The position numbers and the translations under genes were made by a program. 64,000 nt of DNA, taken from positions 3,534,001-3,598,000 of the forward strand of contig NZ_CP160453.1 in the NCBI RefSeq assembly GCF_040744945.1, read 5' to 3'. Below, in pieces: positions 16,879-25,508 of the stretch. Position 1 is the stretch's first letter. Each line of letters starts with the position of its first letter. The DNA is from Saccharothrix sp. HUAS TT1 (GTDB lineage Bacteria; Actinomycetota; Actinomycetes; Mycobacteriales; Pseudonocardiaceae). The notes beneath the pieces are model-generated. The model was given only the letters and a program-made list of their open reading frames with translations. It was not told the origin of the DNA and did not search any database.

Positions 16879-16976
16879 GGCGACTACCTCCCACGCCCCA
16901 CCGGTCCAGCCGGTGGCCATCACAGTCCGTCGCCGATACGGTGACTGCCCGCAAGGCTGCCGACCTCCGGCGTGGA

Positions 16977-17006
16977 ATGCAAAAAACGCAAAGAGGTGCC
17001 TTGCAT
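16977..17006. promoter_or_regulatory. AT-rich inverted repeat between the small gene and the XRE gene
   Basis: ATGCAA (16977-16982) is mirrored by TTGCAT (17001-17006), with an A tract and AACGCAAAG between. The stretch is strikingly AT-rich for this genome and lies 35 bases before the XRE regulator start. It is a plausible autoregulatory site. Confidence 0.4.
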
Positions 17007-17039
17007 TTGCCGTGCAGCATTGAGGAGGGACGCGACATC

Positions 17040-17894
17040 GTGGCCGGGAAGAAGAGCATGCCGACCATCCGGTTGCGCAGGTTGGCCGGTCAGCTCAGAA
17101 GGCTCCGGGACGGGGCCGACCTGCGCCGGGAGGACGTGGAGGAGCGCACCGGGCTCAACGCCACCACCCTCTACCGCATTGAAACGGCCCGGTCACGGCC
17201 GCAGTACCGGACGCTGGACACGCTCCTCAAGCTCTACGAAGTTCCGACGGAGGAGCAATTCCGGCTCAAGGCGCTCTACAAGCAATCCGCCGGGGAAGGG
17301 TGGATGCGGCCGTGGCACGAGCAATTGCCTGAGGGGTACACCGCCTACATCAGCTTCGAGCGCGAGGCGCACGGTCTCCGCCACTACTCGGGGATGTTCA
17401 TCCCGGGCCTGCTCCAGACCGAGGACTACGCCCGCGCGGTGATCGGCGGGGTCCTGCACGACGCGACCGACGACCAGGTCGAGCAGTTCGTGCGCACCCG
17501 CGTGGAGCGGCAGGCGGTCCTGACGAAGGAGGAACCGCTCAAGCTCTGGGCGATCATCGACGAGGCGTCGCTGCGCCGCGAGGTCGGTGGGCCGGCGGTC
17601 ATGCGGGCGCAGCTCCGACACCTGCTCGCAGCGGCCAGGAGGCCGAACGTGACGATCCAGGTGATCCCGTTCAGCTCAGGCGCTCATCCTGGAATGCCGG
17701 GCCAGTTGGTGGTGATGGACTTCGCCGACCCGTTGGACACCGACCTGATCTACATCGACAGCCAGGCGGGTGAGATATTTTTGGAGTCGGACGCCGACAT
17801 CAAGCGCTTCCGGGATGGCTTCGATCACCTGGTGGCGGTGGCCAAGAGCCCTGACGACTCGGTTGCGTTGATCACCGGGATTGCCACTGGCTAG
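17040..17894 (+). CDS. XRE-family regulator with DUF5753 (WhiJ-like)
   Basis: This is a 284-residue protein. I start it at the GTG at 17040, preceded by GAGGAGGGA. Residues about 12-70 are a helix-turn-helix (RLRRLAGQLRRLRDGADLRR, GLNATTLYRIETARSRPQ). The rest is DUF5753 (HYSGMFIPGLLQTEDYARAV, LTKEEPLKLWAIIDEASLRR, VTIQVIPFSSGAHPGMPG). This is the Streptomyces WhiJ type, a large paralogous set that acts with DUF397 proteins in development and secondary metabolism. A DUF397 gene follows 23 bases downstream, so the pair is complete. Confidence 0.92.
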   Translation: MAGKKSMPTIRLRRLAGQLRRLRDGADLRREDVEERTGLNATTLYRIETARSRPQYRTLDTLLKLYEVPTEEQFRLKALYKQSAGEGWMRPWHEQLPEGYTAYISFEREAHGLRHYSGMFIPGLLQTEDYARAVIGGVLHDATDDQVEQFVRTRVERQAVLTKEEPLKLWAIIDEASLRREVGGPAVMRAQLRHLLAAARRPNVTIQVIPFSSGAHPGMPGQLVVMDFADPLDTDLIYIDSQAGEIFLESDADIKRFRDGFDHLVAVAKSPDDSVALITGIATG

Positions 17895-17917
17895 GAATGA
17901 AGGAGGATCGGCCGACC

Positions 17918-18106
17918 ATGCGGCTTGTGGATCTGTCGGATGCGGCTTGGCGCAAGAGCAGCTTCAGCGGGAGCGGTGAGTCCTGCGTGGAGGTGGCGCC
18001 GGTTGGTGAGGGGGTCGCGATGCGCGATTCCAAGAACCCGGGTGGACCGACGTTGTCCTTCACGATCAGCCGGTGGCGGGAGTTCCTGGCCGGGCTGGAG
18101 GCGTGA
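17918..18106 (+). CDS. DUF397 protein, partner of the XRE regulator
   Basis: This is a 62-residue protein of the DUF397 family: LSDAAWRKSSFSGSGESCVE, VAMRDSKNPGGPTLSF and a final Trp-rich helix. I prefer the ATG at 17918, with AAGGAGG upstream, because family members begin this way; an ATG at 17897 would add seven residues. It forms the canonical two-gene unit with the DUF5753 regulator and probably antagonises or assists it by direct contact, as proposed for WhiJ-type pairs. Confidence 0.9.
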   Translation: MRLVDLSDAAWRKSSFSGSGESCVEVAPVGEGVAMRDSKNPGGPTLSFTISRWREFLAGLEA

Positions 18107-18112
18107 CGAGGG

Positions 18113-18146
18113 CGAAGCCCGCCCCCGAGCCGGCAGGCGGGCTTCG
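18113..18146. terminator. Bidirectional terminator after DUF397
   Basis: CGAAGCCCGCC (18113-18123) pairs with GGCGGGCTTCG (18136-18146) over a 12-base loop. It sits between convergent genes, seven bases after each stop. Confidence 0.88.
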
Positions 18147-18153
18147 TCGTTGA

Positions 18154-19194
18154 TCAGCCGCCGTTGCCGGGGCGGTAAGGCTGGGCGCGGTACGTGCGCG
18201 GCGTGTTCGCGGTGATGCGCAGGACCGAGTCGTACAGCGTGCGCCCCAGCGCGGCGCGGGCGCGGAGGGCCGGGTGGGTGGCTCCGTAGTCGTCCGCGTT
18301 GACGGTCTGGTTGCCGTTGTACCGGCCGGACGCGAACAGCGCGTAGGTGATCATCGGCTTGCCGTTCGCGTCGAACACGATCCCGGCCTCGTTGCGGCCG
18401 TCGGCCTCCCACCCGGCCTTCGTGGCCACGTTCAGCCGCTCCGCCGACGTCAGGTTGAGCCGGACCCCGTCGGTGAACGACGTCAGCGACCGCAGCACCG
18501 TGAACAGGTGCTGGGTCGACGCCGCCGACAGCAGCTCACCGGCCGCCAGCTTGCGCAGCATCGTGAACGTCTCGCGCGCCGTGGTGGTGCCCAGGTAGAA
18601 CCGGTTCGGGTTGGCCACCGGCACGACCTGAGTGTGCGTGAAGCCCTTGGCGCGCAGGATCTCGTTCAGCTCCAGCGCGGGCACGACCAGGCCGCACAGC
18701 CGCACCGCCGTGTTGTCCGACACCGTGAGCAGGTTCGCCAGGGCGTGCCCCACGGTCACCGAACTCGGGTAGCCGCCGTCCAGGTGGAAGATGCCGTCGG
18801 TGTCCCGGATGACGATGTCCGACGTGACCTCGACCCGCTGGTCCAGCGCGATCAGCCCGCGGTCGACCTTGTCCAGCACGGCCAGCGCCACCGCGACCTT
18901 GTTGACGCTGTACGCCTCGACCACGCGGTCGGCCTCGACGTCGACGGCCGGCTTCACCACGCCGTCCGGGTCGGCCACGCCGATGTAGGACGACCACGTG
19001 CCGCCCGCCCGCGCCACCTCCCACGCGTACTTCACCGCGATCTTGCGCCGGGCCAGGTCGGCCGTCGTGGGGATCAGCGCGTCCCACTCCGCCTCGGTCG
19101 TCTGCGCCCGGGCGGTCCCGGCGGTGGCGCCGAGCACGGCGCTCGCCGCGGCCGCCGAGCCGATCCCCAGCGCGAACCTGCGGTTGATGTTCAT
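18154..19194 (-). CDS. Secreted class A beta-lactamase-like serine hydrolase
   Basis: This is a 346-residue protein from the ATG at 19194, with a Tat-like leader (NINRRFALGIGSAAAASAV ... ARA). The class A landmarks are in order: SVNK (Ser96, Lys99) as SxxK, SDN at 159-161, and TKAGWE in the position of KTG, with Ala replacing Thr. The order and spacing match the beta-lactamase/transpeptidase fold, but the omega-loop ExxLN Glu is not clear, so a cell-wall peptidase or an orphan hydrolase is as likely as resistance. Divergent from an SDR gene. Confidence 0.82.
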   Translation of the reverse strand: MNINRRFALGIGSAAAASAVLGATAGTARAQTTEAEWDALIPTTADLARRKIAVKYAWEVARAGGTWSSYIGVADPDGVVKPAVDVEADRVVEAYSVNKVAVALAVLDKVDRGLIALDQRVEVTSDIVIRDTDGIFHLDGGYPSSVTVGHALANLLTVSDNTAVRLCGLVVPALELNEILRAKGFTHTQVVPVANPNRFYLGTTTARETFTMLRKLAAGELLSAASTQHLFTVLRSLTSFTDGVRLNLTSAERLNVATKAGWEADGRNEAGIVFDANGKPMITYALFASGRYNGNQTVNADDYGATHPALRARAALGRTLYDSVLRITANTPRTYRAQPYRPGNGG

Positions 19195-19292
19195 GTGCCC
19201 CCAATCAGTGGATACGCCTCTACGACGCCACAACGCGCTCGGACGTTGCTCCGATCCGGTGATCTCGATCCAACCAGCGGTAACGTGCTGCC

Positions 19293-20000
19293 ATGCGACA
19301 AGGGGTGTTCCTGGTGACGGGGGCCAGTCGGGGCATCGGCGCGGCCACCGCGCGGTTGGCCGCCGAGGCCGGGTACCGGGTGGTCCTGGCCGCCCGCGAC
19401 GCCGCGTCGGTGGCCGACCTCGCCGCCGAGCTGGGCGGTCCGGACCGGGCGTGGGCGGCTTCCTGCGACGTGCGGGTCTACGAGCAGGTCGCGGCCCTGG
19501 TGGGCCGGGTCGAGGAGGGGTGGGGGAGCCTCGACGTGGTGTTCGCCAACGCGGGCGCGAGCGTGACGACCTCGTTCACCTCGACCGACGGCGCGCCGCC
19601 CGCCGACTGGAGCGACATGGTGCTGACCAACGTGTGCGGACCCGCGTTCACGGCGCGGGCGGCGATGCCCGCTTTGATGCGCCACGCCGGGCACCTGGTG
19701 CTGACCGGGTCGGCGGCCGGGCGCGGGGTGCGGCCGGGGAACCTCTACTCGGCCACCAAGTGGGCGGTGACGGGGTTGGCGCAGGCGATCCGGGCGGAGT
19801 GCGTCGGCACGGGCGTCCGGGTCACGCTGGTGCAGCCGGGCCTGACCGACACCGGCGGCATCCCGCCGTCACGGATGGGTGACCCGAAGCTCGCGCCGGA
19901 GGACGTGGCCCGCGCCGTGCTGTACGCGGTGGGCCAGCCGCCGACGGTGGACGTCAACGAGATCCTGGTCCGGCCGGTCGGTCAGGACGCCTACCGGTGA
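19293..20000 (+). CDS. Short-chain dehydrogenase/reductase
   Basis: This is a 235-residue classical SDR from the ATG at 19293. TGASRGIG binds the dinucleotide, NAG appears in VVFANAGAS, and the catalytic Tyr and Lys are in YSATK, preceded by the Ser in TGSAAG. The short length and the VQPGLTDTGGIPP segment are typical. NADP preference is suggested by the Arg in the glycine loop and LAARDAAS. Substrate unknown. Divergent from the serine hydrolase, with 98 bases between starts. Confidence 0.9.
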   Translation: MRQGVFLVTGASRGIGAATARLAAEAGYRVVLAARDAASVADLAAELGGPDRAWAASCDVRVYEQVAALVGRVEEGWGSLDVVFANAGASVTTSFTSTDGAPPADWSDMVLTNVCGPAFTARAAMPALMRHAGHLVLTGSAAGRGVRPGNLYSATKWAVTGLAQAIRAECVGTGVRVTLVQPGLTDTGGIPPSRMGDPKLAPEDVARAVLYAVGQPPTVDVNEILVRPVGQDAYR

Positions 20001-20178
20001 GCCCCGCCCCGACCTCGCGCAACGCGGCCGGCACCTCCGGCGTCGCGTCGAGCGCGCAGGGCGCGCCGAGCAGCAGCAGCAGCAGCTCGGCGGCCACGGG
20101 CTCGATCGCGTCCGCGCCCAGCCGCACCCGGCAGGTCCGGTCGTCCACCGGTTCCATCCCTCCCGGCAGGGCCACCAC
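19954..20178 (-). pseudogene. C-terminal fragment of a WYL-type regulator
   Basis: About 45 residues (PVDDRTCRVRLGADAIEPVA, then AELLLLLLGAPCALDATPEV) resemble the extreme C-terminus of WYL-domain regulators. No HTH or WYL core is found upstream, because the following bases on this strand encode nothing related. The fragment overlaps the end of the SDR gene. I read it as a scar of a lost regulator. Confidence 0.5.
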
Positions 20179-20186
20179 CAGCCGGG

Positions 20187-20336
20187 ACCGGACGACGGCG
20201 GCTGCGCGACGACCCGAGCCGGCACGTCAAGTCGTGGCCGTCCGGGCACGACGTGCCGCGGGACGCGCCGGAGCGGTTCCTGGACGTGCTGAAGTCCGCA
20301 AGCGGGGATAAGACCCGTGGCGCCGGGGTTGCCTAG
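20187..20336 (+). pseudogene. C-terminal fragment of an alpha/beta-hydrolase-like gene
   Basis: The frame ending at the TAG at 20334-20336 reads LRDDPSRHVKSWPSGHDVPR followed by DAPERFLDVLKSA, which looks like the last strand, catalytic-His turn and final helix of an alpha/beta hydrolase. Nothing upstream in this frame resembles the rest of such a protein, and no start codon fits. It abuts the WYL remnant, so the two may derive from one deletion between neighbouring genes. Confidence 0.45.
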
Positions 20337-20345
20337 CGTGGACGG

Positions 20346-21077
20346 ATGAAGGTCCACGACATGCTCGTCGAAGAGCGACGGCGGATGGCCGACCTGCTCG
20401 ACGGCCTGGACACCGGGCAGCTGGCCACGCCCAGCCTGTCGGCCGGCTGGACCGTGCACGACGTCGGCGCGCACCTGATCACTTACCTCAGGTTCGGTCA
20501 GCTCAAGCTGTACTGGGGCATCGTGACCATGGCGGCCGACTTCGACCGGCTGAACCGGGAGCTGACCGCCCGCGCGGCCCGGCTGCCGACGTCCGAGATC
20601 ACCGCGCGGCTGCGGCGGTGGTCGACGTCGAGGACGACCATCCCCCGGTCGGGCTACGACCCGGTGCTGACCGACATCCTGCTGCACGACTACGACGTGC
20701 GGGTGCCGCTGGGCATCGGGCGGGACGTGCCGGAGGACCGGCTGTGGGTGGCGTTCCAGCACCTGGCGGCCAAGCCGTCGCCGGGGTACTCGATGGGGTC
20801 GCGGCTGCGCGGCCTGCGGCTGGAGGCGGTGGACACCGGCTGGACGGCCGGCGACGGCGCGGTGGTGCGCGGCGACGCCGAGTCGCTGGTGCTGGCGATG
20901 AGCGGGCGCGCGGTCGGGCTGGACGCGCTGGACGGCGACGGCCTGCCGCTGCTGCGGCGCCGCGTCGCCGCACCGCCGCCGCGCGGTGCGCTGGAGCGGT
21001 TGAAGACGGTGGTCAAGGTCGTGGTGGACCCGCTGCCCAAGGACCGCCGGTCGCGGGACGCCGTCGGCGGTTCGTGA
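20346..21077 (+). CDS. Mycothiol-dependent maleylpyruvate-isomerase-family enzyme
   Basis: This is a 243-residue protein from the ATG at 20346. The N-terminal DinB-like four-helix bundle is clear (ERRRMADLLDGLDTGQLATP, LSAGWTVHDVGAHLITYLR), and DILLHDYDVRVPLGIGRDVP carries the conserved HxxDxR metal site. A smaller C-terminal sterol-carrier-like domain follows (SLVLAMSGRAVGLDAL). The family uses mycothiol, the actinobacterial thiol, for isomerisations and detoxification. It stands alone between a scar region and a terminator. Confidence 0.82.
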   Translation: MKVHDMLVEERRRMADLLDGLDTGQLATPSLSAGWTVHDVGAHLITYLRFGQLKLYWGIVTMAADFDRLNRELTARAARLPTSEITARLRRWSTSRTTIPRSGYDPVLTDILLHDYDVRVPLGIGRDVPEDRLWVAFQHLAAKPSPGYSMGSRLRGLRLEAVDTGWTAGDGAVVRGDAESLVLAMSGRAVGLDALDGDGLPLLRRRVAAPPPRGALERLKTVVKVVVDPLPKDRRSRDAVGGS

Positions 21078-21084
21078 ACCACCC

Positions 21085-21130
21085 GTCGGTGAGGCCGCGC
21101 TGTCGGTGAGGCCGCTGTCGGTGAGGCCGC
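21085..21130 (+). repeat. Three direct copies of GTCGGTGAGGCCGC
   Basis: Identical 14-base copies begin at 21085, 21102 and 21117, right after the stop of the mycothiol enzyme. The spacing differs (17 and 15 bases), so this is not a simple microsatellite. No coding frame uses it. Confidence 0.85.
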
Positions 21131-21159
21131 GCGGTCGCGCCGCTCCCGGTCCGGAACGC

Positions 21160-21197
21160 GATCGGTGGCGGACCCCGTGGGGAGCCCGCCACCGATC
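21160..21197. terminator. Bidirectional terminator, 12-bp stem
   Basis: GATCGGTGGCGG (21160-21171) pairs with CCGCCACCGATC (21186-21197); inside the loop CCCC and GGGG can add an inner stem. It lies between convergent genes. Confidence 0.9.
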
Positions 21198-21237
21198 AGT
21201 CGGTCGGCCCGTGGTGCCGGGCCGCCCGTTCAGGAGG

Positions 21238-24129
21238 TCAGCCGATCGTGCAAGCCTGACCGTTCACCCGGAAGTCGGTCGGCTTCGCCGTCGAGCCCGA
21301 CCCCGAGGAGTTGAAACCGATGTTGGCCGACGAGCCGGCCGCCACGTTGCCGTTCCACGCCACGTTCGACGCGGTGGCGGCCTGACCCGACTGGGACCAG
21401 GTGGCCGACCAGCCCTGGGTGATCTTCTGCGCGCCCGGCATGGTGAACTCCAGCTTCCAGCCGTTCCACGCCTGGGTGCCGGTGTTCGCCACGGTCAGGT
21501 TCACCGACATGCCGGTGGACCAGGTCGACGCCTGCCACACGACCTTGCAGCCGCCCGCCACCACGTCCGGCTTGGTCCGCACGCTCACCTGCGGCGACGT
21601 GGCCGACCGCAGGTTCGCGCCGTTCTTCGCCACGACGGTGAAGCTGTACGCGGTGTCCGGCCGCAGCCCGGTCAGCGTCGCCGACGGCGAGGTGACCGTG
21701 GCGACGACGCGCAGCGCGTCGCCCTCGACCGAGATGACGTCGTACTCCTTGACGCCGCTCTCCGCGTCGGTGGACGCGGTCCACGTCAGCTTCGCGCCGG
21801 TCGTGGTGATGTCGGACGCCACGGGGGTGCCCGGCGTCGACGGCGCGGTGGTGTCCACCGGCGGGGCGGTGGTGACCTTCTCCGCCGCCCAGCTGGCGAT
21901 CCACGCGAGCGCGGAGTTCCAGTTGACCGTGACCTCGTTCACCGAGTACGCCTCGATGTGGTCCACGAAGCACTTCTGCGGCTCGCAGCCTTCGAGCAGG
22001 CGCGCGGCGATCGGGTCCTGCAGCGCGCTGTTCGGGCCGCCGGACAGGGCGCCCGCGGGCGCGGTCGGCAGCGTCGGCTCCAGCTGGTTCGCCCAGTGCC
22101 GGTGGTGCACGTTCTTCACCGGCTGCTCGCCGTAGCCCGAGACGTACGAGTACGACATCGGGTTGCGGCCGAACAGGTAGTTCAGGGCCTGGAACACGCC
22201 CGCGCGGTACTTCGCCTGACCGGTGAAGTCGTGCGCCAGCGCCAGCACCGAGATGTTGTTCGCGACCAGGCCGTTGGAGCCCCAGTCGTAGCCCGTGGTC
22301 GGCTGGTACGGCGCCGGGTACGCCTGGGTCGCCATCTTCGCCAGGTGCGAGTCCGCCACGGCGGTGAACGCCGACTTGATCGCCGCGACGTCGGCGGCGG
22401 GCAGGCCGTTGGGCACGAGGGCCAGCGTGATGTCGCCCAGCGGACCGGTGGAGCCCCAGTCGTAGCCGCGCGTGTTCACGCTCTTGCCCTTGTACAGGGT
22501 CGACGACGTGAGGTCGGTCCGGTAGGCCGCCTCACCGGTGGTCGTGAACATCTCCGCCGCGGCCCAGTAGAACTCGTCGGTCAGGGTGGCGTCGCTGTAC
22601 GAGCCGCCGCCGGTGCCGTCGTTCGGGTCGGCGATCTTGTTCGGGTTCGCCTTCGCCGCCGCGTACGCCTTGGTGGCCGCCGCGAGCGCCTTCGCCGAGA
22701 ACGCCGGGTCGATCGTCTTCCAGATGCGGGCCGCCTGCGCGGCCACCGCGGCCGTGTTCAGCGTCGCCGCCGTGCTGGTCGCGGACAGCCGCCGCGCCTG
22801 CGGGTCCTCGTGCGGCAGCAGGGGCAGGCCGGTCCAGTTCTGGTCGTGGATCTTGTGGTGCACCATGCCGTCGGGCGCCTGCATCTTCAGCAGGAACTCG
22901 ACCTCCCAGCGGGCCTCGTCCAGGATGTCGGGCACGCCGTTGGCCCGCTCCGGGATGGACAGCTTGCCGTCGCCCAGGGCGGCGGCGTCGCCGATCAGCT
23001 TCGCGCGCTCGTAGGTGTTGAGCACCTGCCACGCCGAGATGCCGCCGTTGACGACGTACTTGCCGTGGTCGCCCGCGTCGTACCAGCCGCCGCGCACGTC
23101 CAGCGTGTAGCCGCAGGGGATGGTCGCGAGGCAGGGGACGTTGTTGTCACCCTGGTTCGGCGCGACGTTGAGGTGGCCGGCCGGGCGCGCGTACTCCTCG
23201 CCCACGTACTCCGCTTCGATCTCGATGCCGCTGCGGTTGTGGTAGAAGTACGCCAGCGAGTCGTACCGCAGCTTCTTGATCGCGTCGGTCGCGATGTCGA
23301 ACGGGTAGCTCGTCTCCGCCCCGACGGTCAGCGTGTAGCCGGCGCCCGGGGTGTCGAACGACGAGAAGTCGATCAGGTGCGTGGAGTCGCCCGACTCGGG
23401 GTCCACACCGCCCCGGGGCACGGTGGTGCCGGTGGCCACGGTGGCGCCGGCGGAGTTCTTCAGCGCCCACGCCTGCGCGACCGTCGCGGTGGAGGTCAGC
23501 GTCGCCTGCTTGGCCAGGCCCGGCACGTAGGCCACCTGGTTCACGTTGATCTTCTTCGCGGGCACGCCCGGGTCGCCGCCCGGCGGCTTCACGCCACCGA
23601 TCAGCGAGACGTTGTCCACGCAGACGGTGGTGTCCGCCGCCACGGCGCCGAGGTGGAACGTCACCTGGCCGGGGCCTGCGTCCGGGAAGTCCAGCTCCGA
23701 GGTGAAGGTGAAGCTGAAGCGCTGCTTCGTCGTGGTCAGCGCGACGTCGTGCTTGGCGATCTGCCGGTAGGGGCTCACGCCCTCACCCGCCACCGCCGCC
23801 GCCGGCCGGGCGACCGAGGCGTAGGCGTCGAACGACATCGTGTAGGACTGACCGGCTTCGAACGGGACGCCGTTCTGGCCGATCAGGGAGTCCCACGGGT
23901 TGACCGTGCCGCCGGTGACCGTGGCGCACAGCTCGCCGCCGGTGACCCGGTTCGACACGCCCGCGCTGGCCCACCACGGATCGGCCGAGCTGCCGCTGAA
24001 GGTGCCGTTGATCAGGCGCTCGTAGTCCGCCGCGTGGGCCGTTCCGGACGCTAGCGCGCCGCTCACCGCCACGATTGCGAAGGCTGCGGTGGCTTGGCGG
24101 CGCCACCGGGGTGCAGGAAGCGATCTCAT
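21238..24129 (-). CDS. Secreted five-domain GH9 cellulase (CBM4-Ig-GH9-FN3-CBM2)
   Basis: This is a 963-residue protein from the ATG at 24129, with GGAGGAG upstream. Order: signal peptide (1-33, ending ASGTAHA), CBM4/9-type domain (about 34-185), CelD-type Ig domain (about 190-280), GH9 catalytic domain (about 285-760), fibronectin III (about 775-855) and CBM2 (about 865-963, starting GGCKVVWQASTWSTGMSVNL). GH9 catalytic landmarks are GGWYDAGDHGKYV for the Asp pair and VDHIEAYSVNEVTVNWN for the general acid Glu. It hydrolyses cellulose outside the cell, and its theme-B architecture suggests processive endoglucanase action. Two tandem CebR boxes lie 46-71 bases upstream, so it is expected to be induced by cellobiose or cellotriose. 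Confidence 0.95.
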   Translation of the reverse strand: MRSLPAPRWRRQATAAFAIVAVSGALASGTAHAADYERLINGTFSGSSADPWWASAGVSNRVTGGELCATVTGGTVNPWDSLIGQNGVPFEAGQSYTMSFDAYASVARPAAAVAGEGVSPYRQIAKHDVALTTTKQRFSFTFTSELDFPDAGPGQVTFHLGAVAADTTVCVDNVSLIGGVKPPGGDPGVPAKKINVNQVAYVPGLAKQATLTSTATVAQAWALKNSAGATVATGTTVPRGGVDPESGDSTHLIDFSSFDTPGAGYTLTVGAETSYPFDIATDAIKKLRYDSLAYFYHNRSGIEIEAEYVGEEYARPAGHLNVAPNQGDNNVPCLATIPCGYTLDVRGGWYDAGDHGKYVVNGGISAWQVLNTYERAKLIGDAAALGDGKLSIPERANGVPDILDEARWEVEFLLKMQAPDGMVHHKIHDQNWTGLPLLPHEDPQARRLSATSTAATLNTAAVAAQAARIWKTIDPAFSAKALAAATKAYAAAKANPNKIADPNDGTGGGSYSDATLTDEFYWAAAEMFTTTGEAAYRTDLTSSTLYKGKSVNTRGYDWGSTGPLGDITLALVPNGLPAADVAAIKSAFTAVADSHLAKMATQAYPAPYQPTTGYDWGSNGLVANNISVLALAHDFTGQAKYRAGVFQALNYLFGRNPMSYSYVSGYGEQPVKNVHHRHWANQLEPTLPTAPAGALSGGPNSALQDPIAARLLEGCEPQKCFVDHIEAYSVNEVTVNWNSALAWIASWAAEKVTTAPPVDTTAPSTPGTPVASDITTTGAKLTWTASTDAESGVKEYDVISVEGDALRVVATVTSPSATLTGLRPDTAYSFTVVAKNGANLRSATSPQVSVRTKPDVVAGGCKVVWQASTWSTGMSVNLTVANTGTQAWNGWKLEFTMPGAQKITQGWSATWSQSGQAATASNVAWNGNVAAGSSANIGFNSSGSGSTAKPTDFRVNGQACTIG

Positions 24130-24174
24130 GGACTTGGGTCTCCTCCGTCTGCTCTGACGGTTGACGACGCTTCT

Positions 24175-24200
24175 GGGAGCGCTCCCTGGGAGCGCTCCCA
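24175..24200. promoter_or_regulatory. Tandem CebR/CelR operators of the GH9 gene
   Basis: A perfect TGGGAGCGCTCCCA (24187-24200) directly follows a second copy, TGGGAGCGCTCCCT (24174-24187), whose last base differs. The centres are 13 bases apart. TGGGAGCGCTCCCA is the established CebR/CelR binding site controlling cellulase genes in actinomycetes. No cebR gene is in the window, so control is in trans. Confidence 0.93.
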
Positions 24201-24299
24201 GCGACTCTAGGGTGACCCCCCGCACATTCACAAGACTGAATTTGACCTCGGGTTAGGCGGAGGTCACGGGGTGTGAGCGTTAACCCGACCAAGATCAGG

Positions 24300-24500
24300 G
24301 GACGCGCGGCGCGCCGAGGGGTTGGGCTGGAATCGGCCTGGCACGGGGATCACCTGATCCCGGTGACCCGGTTCCCGGACGCCGCGCTGGTGCCGGCGGC
24401 GGTGGTCGCCACCACCGACCGGGCGCCGGTTCGGGCGGTGATCGGCTGCGGGGTGGGTGAGGAGCGGGCGCGGGAGGTGGTGGCGGGGTCGGCGCTAGGG
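24300..24500 (+). pseudogene. Remnant of an LLM-class flavin-dependent oxidoreductase
   Basis: The plus-strand frame reads AARRGVGLESAWHGDHLIPV, TRFPDAALVPAAVVATTDRA and then AVIGCGVGEERAREV, pieces that resemble the beginning and a later glycine-rich strand of luciferase-like monooxygenases, joined far too closely. The frame then runs into the antisense of the sigma-factor remnant. It is best read as an internally deleted, dead gene. The assignment rests on these short stretches only. Confidence 0.4.
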
Positions 24501-25345
24501 CAGCTGGTCGCGGCGGCGGGTCAGGTCGGCGGTGTTGCCCGCCAGTTCGACGGTCCGGTCGTAGGCGGCGCGCGACTCGTGGCCTGCGGCCCACCCGGCG
24601 CAGCAGGTCGGCACGGGTGGCGTGGTAGCCGGCCGGCCGGGGGCTCCAGGCGGTCGACCGCCGCCGGCGCCACCTCCGGGCCGTCCAGCTCGGCGACCGC
24701 GACGGCCCGGTCGAGGGCGACGACCGGCGACGGGGCGATGCGGACGAGCTGGTCGTAGAGGGCGAGGGCCTGCGACCAGTCGGTGTCGCGCACGTCGCGG
24801 GCCGAGGTGTGCACGGCGTTGATCGCGGCGAGGACCTGGTAGCGGCCCGGGGCCACCCCGGCGGCGAGGCGGTCGCGCACCAGCCGGTGGCCCTCGGGGA
24901 TCAGCGCCGCGTCCCAGGAACCCCGGTCCTGCTCGTGGAGGGCGACCAGCTCGCCGCCGGCCGAGACCCGGGCCGCCCGGCGGGCCTCGGTGAGCAGCAT
25001 CAGCGCCGGCAGCCCGGTCACCTCGCCGTCGTCCGGCAGCAGGGCGGTGGGCACGCCGGGAGGTCTTCGGCGGGTGGCACGCGGTAGGGGGGTGCGGGCC
25101 GCTTTGATCTTGGCCTTCGCGCGGGTGATCCGCTGCCCCACCGCGCCCTCGGCCACCAGCGGGGCGCGGGCGATCTCGGGCACGGTCAGCCCGCCGACCA
25201 CGCGCGGCGTCAACACCAGGCGGGCTTGCGGCGCCGGCGCCGGGTGGCAGCAGGTGAAGATCAGCCGGAGCCGGTCGTCCTGTGGTCGCGGGGCGTCGTG
25301 GGTCGGGTGCGCCGGTTCCCCGCGCACCTCGGACGTCCGGCCGGC
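24495..25345 (-). pseudogene. Decayed ECF42-type sigma factor
   Basis: The minus strand encodes unmistakable pieces of the ECF sigma type with a long TPR-like C-terminal extension: DDRLRLIFTCCHPAPAPQAR, LTVPEIARAPLVAEGAVGQR (sigma region 4), GEVTGLPALMLLTEARRAAR, WDAALIPEGHRLVRDRLAAG and IAPSPVVALDRAVAVAELDG. Region 2 is missing at the front, the segment between region 4 and ALLPDDGEV (normally around 60 residues) is deleted, and near 24600 the reading frame changes so that the end (HESRAAYDRTVELAGNTADL) continues in another frame to the TAG at 24495. Three independent lesions make this a pseudogene. Confidence 0.8.
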
Positions 25346-25508
25346 CGGTAGACCTGTTGATGAACGCGCGGGTCTCGTCGTCACCCCTGCTACGAACGGC
25401 GACGCCCCGATCCGACACCGAGCCCGGGATTTTTTCGCGGCGGACGCGCGGAGGTCGAGTCGCACGTGGAGCACGACCCCCGCGCCGCCGCCGCCGACCG
25501 GCGGGAGG

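Noticed and set aside
18154..19194. Beta-lactamase resistance gene
   Set aside because: SxxK and SDN are present, but KTG is KAG and a clear omega-loop Glu is missing, so only a serine-hydrolase call is justified.
21085..21130. Three direct repeats as iterons of an origin
   Set aside because: Only three short GC-rich copies with irregular spacing lie next to a terminator, and there is no replication gene in the window.
21106..24054. A 982-residue open frame opposite the GH9 cellulase, and similar very long frames opposite 31559-35707, 45191-49618 and 52885-55077
   Set aside because: They are Arg/Gly/Pro-rich antisense shadows of well-recognised genes on the other strand, which arise automatically at this GC content. 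No domain or ribosome-binding site supports them.
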